Assembly: GCA_017893485.1 (NCBI GenBank) | Contig: CM030361.1 | Location: 138,712,461-138,776,460 of the forward strand | Source of the DNA: Hemerocallis citrina | Taxonomy: Eukaryota > Streptophyta > Magnoliopsida > Asparagales > Asphodelaceae | Direction of reading: 5' to 3' | DNA: 64,000 nt | Shown: in pieces, positions 58,361-64,000 of the stretch | How positions within the stretch are numbered: the stretch's first letter is position 1 | How the letters are laid out: each line of letters begins with the position of its first letter | Notes under the pieces: model-generated | Told to the model about the DNA's origin: nothing | The model's input: the letters and a program-made list of their open reading frames with translations, nothing else | The model's database searches: none | Translations under genes and position numbers: made by a program

Positions 58361-59335
58361 CCCCCTCCATTAAGAAAGACATCTCCCGGTGCATACAGGA
58401 GAACCGCGACCTCTTCGCTTGGACCGCGGCAGACATGCCCGAGATCTCAGAGGAGCTCTTAATGCACCACCTGAGCATCGCCCTGGGGTTAAGCCTGTCC
58501 AGCAGAAGAGGCAGAAGTTCGCTCTCCAGCGACAACAGGTGATCAAAGAGGAGGTCGAGAAGCTCTTCAACACTCGATTCATCCAGGAGGTGAATTATGT
58601 CGAGTGGCTATCCAATGTGGTGATGGTCAAGAAAGCCAACAGGAGCTGGAGGATATGCATCGACTTCACCGATCTCAACAAGGCATGCCCGAAAGACCCA
58701 TTTCCCCATCCAAGCATCAACGCCCTGATTGATGCAACCTCCGGGCACGAGCTCCTTAGCTTCATGGATGCTTTCTTAGGGTACAATCAGATTCGGATGT
58801 TCCCTCCCGACATCCTGAAGACCTCCTTCGTGACGGACCAGGGTCTGTACTGCTACAGGGTAATGTCGTTCGGTTTGAAGAATGCGGGAGCTACTTACTA
58901 GCGCCTCATGAATAAGGTATTACGAGACTAGATTGGCCGAAATATGGAGGTCTACGTAGACGACATGTTGGTCAAGATCACCCGAGGGCAGGAGCATGTC
59001 CTCGACCTTCAAGAAGCAATGGATGTGCTCAGGAGGCACAATATGAGGCTGAATCCGAACAAGTGTGCGTTCGGAGTTTCATCCGGCAGGTTCTTGGGGT
59101 TTATGGTCAGCCAGAGGGGCATAGAGGTCAACCCCGAGAAGATCCAAGCCATTCTCAAAATGGCCCCTCCCTCAAATGCCAAAGAGGTACAAAGGCTTAC
59201 GGGACGCCTCACAGCAATTGGGCGGTTCCTCTCCAAGTCTGGGGAAAAGTGTCACCCCTTCTTCAAGGCCCTTCGGGGGGCTAACAGTTTTGAATGGGGG
59301 GAGCAGCAGTAGAAGTCCTTCGACCAACTCAAGGT
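58361..59335 (+). pseudogene. Reverse transcriptase of Tat element A3
   Basis: Blocks in order: QRQQVIKEEVEKLFNTRFIQ, WLSNVVMVKKANRSWRICID, FTDLNKACPKDPFPHPSIN, FMDAFLGYNQIRM, MSFGLKNAGATY and the catalytic YVDDMLVK (about 58951), followed by FLGFMVSQRGIEVNPEKIQA. The frame needs a shift near 58490 and has stops at 58899-58901, about 58930 and about 59310. Copies element RNA into DNA. Very similar in layout to other plant Tat RTs. Confidence 0.93.
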
Positions 59336-60065
59336 ATACATGGCTAACCCCCCGCTCTTGAGCAAGCCTATGACTAGAGAGGTGCTCTACCTATATCTCG
59401 TTGCTTCGGAGCAAACCCTCAGCGCGGTCCTTGTAAGAGAAGAGGACAGAACACAGAGGCTCATTTATTATGTGAGTAAGGTCCTCCGAGACGCCGAACT
59501 CCATTACCCTAAGCTGGAGAAGACGGCCCTTGTCTTGGTCTTGGCAGCCCGAAAGCTCCGCCCCTACTTCCAATCCCATTCGGTTGTCGTTCTAACTGAC
59601 CAGCCCCTCAAGCAAGTTCTCCACAAGCTCAAGACCTCCGGGCGCCTGATGAAGTCGTCCATCGAACTGAGCCAACACGACATCAGCTACCAGCCAAGAA
59701 CAGCAATCAAGGCCCAAGCTCTGGCTGAATTCATTATGGAGAGCACCATCCCCGACCCTTGCGAGTCCTCTTCCGACCCCTTCGTCTGGACCGTTTATGT
59801 GGATGGGTCTTCTTGTGCCGATGGAAGTGGGGCTGGAGTCATCTTGGCCGGCCCAAACGCTTTCGTCCTCCAGTACTCCTTCTGCTTAAACTTCCCGGCA
59901 TCAAACAACGAAGCGGAGTATGATTCCCTCTTAGCAGGGCTCTACCTGGCTCGCAAAGCTGGGGCCAAGCGGGTCAGAGTCTTCAGTGATTCACAATTGG
60001 TCGTCAACCAAGTGTCGAGGGAGTATAGGCGAGGGATGAGCGTATGGACAAGTACTTGGCAAAGG
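59336..60065 (+). pseudogene. Dual RNase H: gypsy-type RH followed by archaeal-like aRH
   Basis: The first domain (about 59380-59700) shows YLYLVASEQTLSAVLVREE, YYVSKVLRDAELHYPKLEK and VVLTDQPLKQVLHKL. The second (about 59785-60035) shows VYVDGSSCADGSGAGVILAG, NNEAEYDSLLAGLYLARKAG and VRVFSDSQLVVNQVSREY, i.e. the acidic residues of an active RNase H. Two consecutive RNase H domains identify the Tat lineage, in which the first is thought to have become a connection-like domain. This 242-codon stretch is open; the frame shifts just after it near 60045. Confidence 0.92.
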
Positions 60066-61528
60066 TGAGGGAGCTCCTAGCCTTATTCAAAGATGTCCAA
60101 CTCCAGTGGGTTCCCCGAGAGGAAAACGCACAAGTAGATGCTCTCTCTAAGCTCTCCTCCTCGTCTCTCCAAGGTTTAGAACGGACTGTCTTGATAGAGG
60201 TCCTTCTCAGACCAAGTATTGATGAAGACGGCCCGGAGCCAATGGAAGCCTACCCCTTAACACTTGGGAAAAACTGGATGAAGCCCCTCCTCGAGTACCT
60301 CCGAGACGGAGTCCTTCCAGAAGACTCAAAAGAGGAAAGAAGGATCAGGACATGAGCCGAGTGGTACACACTCCTAGACGGGGTCATGTACAAACGCTCC
60401 TACACCCAGATCGATGACTGACCCTATCTGAAGTGCCTCTCCCCGGAGGAAGCACTCTATGCCCTAAAGGAGGCCCATGATGGTCTATGTGGCGTGCACT
60501 TGGGAGCGAGGTCCCTCGCCCGGAAACTCTTGAACTACGGCTATTTCTGGCCCACACTACTAAGAGACTCCGAGGAGTATGTCCGCCAGTACGACTCCTG
60601 CCAGAAATTCACCTCAATCCGTCGCCTGCCTCAAACACAACTCACTTCCTTGGCGAGTTCAATCCCCTTCGCAGTGTGGGGAATGGATTTGCTCGGACCA
60701 TTCCCTCCAGCACCAGGCCAACTGAAGTTCTTAGTGGTAGCAATAGACTACTTCTCAAAATGGATCGAGGCTGAACCACTTTCGACAATCACTGAGCACA
60801 AGGTCCAGAAAGTTCTTTTGAAAGAACATCATCTATCGGTTCGGGGTACCTCGCATCCTCGTAACCGACAATGGGACTCAATTCACGGGAGCGACCTTTC
60901 GCCGCTTTTGTGCCGACCTCGGCATTCAGCAACGGTACTCCTCGGTAGCTCACCTCCAGTCCAATGGCCAAGCAGAGAATGCAAACCGACAAATTCTTTC
61001 TGGCTTGAAAAAGAGGCTTGACAAATCCACTAAGGGACTATGGGTCGAACAACTCCCCAATGTGCTTTTGGAACTATCGCACCACCAAAAGAACTCCAAC
61101 GGGAGAGCCCCTTCAACCTCACCTACGGATCCGAAGCTCTCATCCCTTTGGAGGTGGGTCTGCCTTCACCCCGACTCATAGCTTATAGTGACGCGCAGAA
61201 CGCGAACCAGCTTCACAACTGCCTAAATCTCATAGACGAGATCCGCGAGAGAACCGCAATTTGGCAAGAGACCTACCGCCGTAAGATCACTCAGTCTTAC
61301 AATAAGAGGGTACGGCCAGCCAACCTAAAAGAGGGAGACCTAGTGCTCAGAAAATTGTCGATCTCCGATCCAAGCAAAAGAGGCAAGTTGGCACCCAATT
61401 GGGAAGGACCATATAGGGTCTCCAGAGTTATTCGTCCAGGCGCGTATCAACTCGAAGACCCGGGGGGTAGGAGAGTACTGAGGACATGGAATGCGGAGCA
61501 CTTGATGAAGTACCAAGAGGGTGTCTAG
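60040..61528 (+). pseudogene. Integrase of Tat element A3
   Basis: The linker (60044-60355; WVPREENAQVDALSKL) precedes the zinc-binding part: HDGLCGVHLGARSLARKL and YDSCQKF, where one of the two cysteines of the HHCC motif appears replaced by Y. The catalytic core shows WGMDLLGPFPPAPGQLKF, VTDNGTQF and, in another frame, NGQAENANRQ, giving D, D and E. The C-terminal part contains KLAPNWEGPYRVSRVIRPGA, a GPY-type module, and ends NAEHLMKYQEGV at 61528. Frameshifts near 60823 and 61050, stops near 60355 and 60420. Inserts element DNA into the genome. Confidence 0.92.
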
Positions 61529-62387
61529 ACACCTCTCCAAGCAACTTCCCTAAGAGCGCTCCAGAAGACACGTCCAAAGTCCTTACTTGTATTTTCTTTT
61601 TATCAAAGTGTAAAGGTGGCTCGCAACTTAGAAGCGGCCACCCAGTTGTTCTCAATAAAAAGAAGTCTTTCCCTATAAGTATTCTATTTCTTGAGTAGTC
61701 TAATTCTACTTAACAAGTTCTCCATTTTGGGGTAGTCTAACTCTACTTACAAAAATTTGCACATTAAAACGACATGCTTGGAGTCCAACACTTGATTCGA
61801 CTCTGCTTCAACTAATTGCTTCTAAGAGAGTACCAAGCGGATCACCATTCTAAATTGCTCCTACACCTGTTGATACTTTCAAAACGACGCGCTTGGAGTC
61901 CAACGCTTGATTCGAATTCGCTTCTACTACTAGCTTCTATGCGAGTAAAGAGCGGATCACCATTTGAAATTGCTCCTACAGCCGTTGGTATTCTCTAAAC
62001 AACAAGTTCGGAATCCAACACTTGGTTCGACTCCGCTTCAACTACTCGCTTCAAAGCGAGTACGAAGCGGATCACCATTCGGAATTACTCCTACAACTGT
62101 TGACAACTACAAATGCTAGCAAAACACATAAGTGTGAAAAACAAGTGTTATTTCATTAAAGTTTGAGAAACAAGTCTAATTACAAGACCAACTACTCATC
62201 TTTACAACAAGAAACAAAACTTGTGAAACCAAGAGTACAAGACTACATGGAGCTACTTCAATGCCTCTTAGGAGCGGGGATACTTCGGTTGAGAGACACC
62301 CAAGGGCGACGAATGTTATACTGCCGATGCCCCACCTCGGTGCTCGTCTCTAAGTCGGCAAGCCGGGAGGCATCGTTCGCACCCGTT
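61529..62387 (+). repeat. Post-pol spacer of A3 with ~110-bp repeats
   Basis: After the integrase stop come aataaa-containing sequence (about 61650) and three imperfect units of ggagtccaacacttgattcg, gactctgcttcaac, gaagcggatcaccattc and aaattgctcctac (about 61771-62105). The same unit forms the 46941-47545 array of element B. Confidence 0.85.
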
Positions 62388-63149
62388 CTAACGGTAGCCC
62401 CAACAGATGCTCCGGTCGATGAAGTGGCCACCCCACTTTGTCATCGCTCGGGCTTCGACGTATAGGGGCGAGCGACGCGCGAGCTCGGGAAAAGTTATCC
62501 CTCTATCATGCTCCTCCCGAGTGCAAGAAGTGGATCTGACATTGCTCCGCTCAGATCGTGCTTGAAGACCAGCGACCTCTGCCTCGAGCTCAACAATTCG
62601 CTCTTTAAGCGAGGCGCCTTTCAGCCTTATCTTCAGACGAGGCAGTCGCATCCAGCCTGCCCCTCGAAAGCCATCGTTGATCGTCTGCCAAAGGTGAGCA
62701 ACCTCCATGCTCTTGTCGAGGGTCACCTTCTTCAGCTCATCCCTCTCCGCTGTCACTTTAGACAGAGAGTGACGAAGGCGCTTAAGCTTCAGGCCGAGGT
62801 TGGCTTCCGCCGATGAGCCCATGTCATCACCTTCAGGGGTCTTCTCATTGATCCGCTGCTCTAATCGCCTCCTCTTTATGTCTCAGTGAACTAGGGTCGA
62901 TCTGAGGTGTTTCAGCTCATACTTTGCCTTACGAAGATCCGACTCCGCTTCACGAAGCCACTCTTGGTTCCTCGCGTGCCCCAATCTCGTCATCCCTAGA
63001 CTAGCCTTGAGACGAGCCACTTCGGCTATCTGAGGCACTTCGACGATCTGTAGCACTTTGACAATCTGAAAAGAGCCAGAGCATGGAGCTATTGAGTTCT
63101 CACGACTCGTACACTTAGACAAAAAAGAGCTCGAAGATCTCTCTAACAC
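62388..63149 (-). pseudogene. Antisense coiled-coil ORF fragments of A3 (inner part)
   Basis: Minus-strand frames 62883-63149 (EVARLKASLGMTRL, EAESDLRKAKYELKHLRSTL) and 62388-62822 (KRLRHSLSKVTAERDELKKV, KERIVELEAEVAGLQARSE). Heptad-like Leu/Glu/Lys patterns predict coiled coil. They lie in a separate block after the main antisense ORF; a frameshift divides them. Function unknown. Confidence 0.6.
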
Positions 63150-63299
63150 TTAGCCAAAAAGAGTTCAAAAATTTTTCAACACTTACACAAAAAGAGATAC
63201 CATTTTCTTATTCATTTCAAAGTAAAAAAAAAAGCGGTGGCCAGTCCATAATTCGGCAGTACATGAAGAAAAAAAAAGAGAAAAAGAAAAAGTGACTAA

Positions 63300-64000
63300 G
63301 TCAAGGAGCCACCTCGAGGTGCTGTTCCGAGGCACCCTCGCTCGGCAAAGTGACGAGCACCCCCTAGGGATTAGCCTCCTCCTCGCCGTCGCCGTCGGCT
63401 TCGTTGCCTTCCCCTTCGGGCTCAACCTCAGCCAGCAGAATGAGCTCCTCGCCCTCTACCGGGTCGTAGAAGTAGTACCCAGAGTTGTCAAAGTTGGGGA
63501 GACGAGCCGCTACATGCTTCAAGGCCCGAGTGTAGGTCTCCTCCATGTTCGTCATCATGTGGGCCTCCGCCTCGTCCTAAATGGCTTTCTTGGCCTCTTC
63601 CACCTTCGTCTCTTGCTCCTTCAGCGCATCCTCAGACGCCTTCAGAGCCTTCGCTAGTTCCTCCTCGAGGCGAGCCTTCTCCTTCTCCTGCGCCTCAACC
63701 TTCGCTACTTCGGCCGCTGAGCGCTCGAGTGCCTCGGCATGTTTAGTCTCAAGGGCACCAACCTCAGCCGCTCGCGATGCTGAGAGCCGTTGTTCAGCCT
63801 CGAACAACTTCACTGCCTTGGCACGCTCTGCCCGCTCTTGGTCATTCGTCGCCTTCATCTCCTTCTCCTGCTCGGCGAACTACTCGAGCACATGGCTGAA
63901 TGGCAGAGGGTTTGAAAACAAAAGGAGGAGAACGTGAGAACCCAAAATTACTAACTCCGAAACTCAATAGGGCAGAGTAAGATCACTTACCGACATTGTT
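63300..64000 (-). pseudogene. Antisense ORF (aORF) of Tat element A3, partial
   Basis: On the minus strand the frame enters from the right edge. A GTAAGT donor at 63990 and a TTCAG acceptor at 63896 suggest a 95-bp intron. The following frame is a long charged coiled coil (KATNDQERAERAKAVKLFEA, EQEKEKARLEEELAKALKA) to 63577. After a stop the same gene continues MMTNMEETYTRALKHVAARL to FYDPVEGEELILLAEVEPEG and an acidic tail ending near 63364. Tat-lineage elements commonly carry an antisense ORF between pol and the 3' LTR, and position, strand and coiled-coil content agree. Its product has no established function. Stops near 63874 and 63577 make it a pseudogene. Confidence 0.72.

Larger units (their letters stand above)
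55072..64000 (+). mobile_element. Ty3/gypsy Tat-lineage retrotransposon A3 (5' LTR to antisense ORF)
   Basis: LTR, primer-binding site, gag, protease, RT, two RNase H domains, integrase, a repeated spacer and antisense coiled-coil ORFs, in that order. The second, archaeal-like RNase H and the antisense ORF downstream of pol are characteristic of the Tat lineage. The 3' LTR lies beyond the window. Stops and frameshifts occur in every domain, so this copy is inactive. It inserted into a hAT transposase gene. Confidence 0.92.

Noticed and set aside
61529..61700. Host gene 3' end with aataaa
   Set aside because: Continuous with the integrase frame and within the Tat element; best read as a retrotransposon spacer.

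Overview
This is a nuclear plant (angiosperm) segment. Spliced genes with GT-AG introns, Tat-lineage Ty3/gypsy retrotransposons, Mutator-like elements (MULEs) with FAR1-type transposases and a plant mobile domain (PMD) gene all point that way. The first exons of the one host gene are GC-rich and the later ones AT-rich, a gradient common in monocots, but I cannot name the species. A run of exactly 500 N (16047-16546) marks an assembly gap.

Layout. 1-2911: 5' part of a reverse-strand Tat element (A1: LTR plus decayed gag) carrying a hAT MITE with a perfect 8-bp target duplication. 2912-15491: transposons abutting (TA)n tracts: half a palindromic MITE (family X), a 2.7-kb palindromic non-autonomous MULE (3063-5740), and a 9.65-kb two-gene MULE (MULE1, 5770-15423). 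MULE1 has a FAR1/MURA-type transposase on + and a convergent PMD gene on -, both decayed; each follows an array of ~290-bp palindromes next to its terminal inverted repeat. 15492-17144: the left end of a third MULE, the gap, and a 3' LTR (A2). 17145-25992: more family X copies, a second transposase-bearing MULE (MULE2) whose gene has few lesions, and a minisatellite present in both orientations. 26700-31200: decayed reverse-strand L1-type LINE.

31381-42868 (-) is the only host gene I recognise as intact: SF3a60 (SF3A3/ATROPOS), the 60-kDa subunit of U2 snRNP splicing factor 3a. Twelve exons join into a 509-residue frame ending in a matrin-type zinc finger. Its introns hold a hAT MITE and local duplications. 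About 60 bp upstream of its start codon begins a long-TIR foldback element that was later split by a 10.3-kb LTR retrotransposon.

43348-53625 is that retrotransposon (B): two 619-bp LTRs differing at about 14 sites, a perfect 5-bp target duplication (gtaag), a primer-binding site and a purine tract, but no pol. Between a gag N-terminal remnant and the 3' LTR lie about twenty 117-bp tandem repeats, a ~104-bp repeat related to the post-pol spacer of Tat element A3, and further duplicated modules. It looks like a non-autonomous derivative of a Tat element. 53626-55071 holds the other arm of the foldback element and the start of a hAT transposase gene, which is interrupted at 55071/55072 by A3 (55072 to the window end). 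A3 shows LTR, gag, protease, reverse transcriptase, two successive RNase H domains, integrase, a repeated spacer and antisense coiled-coil ORFs, with many stops and frameshifts.

All domain and family names come from motif recognition by eye; no database search was possible.
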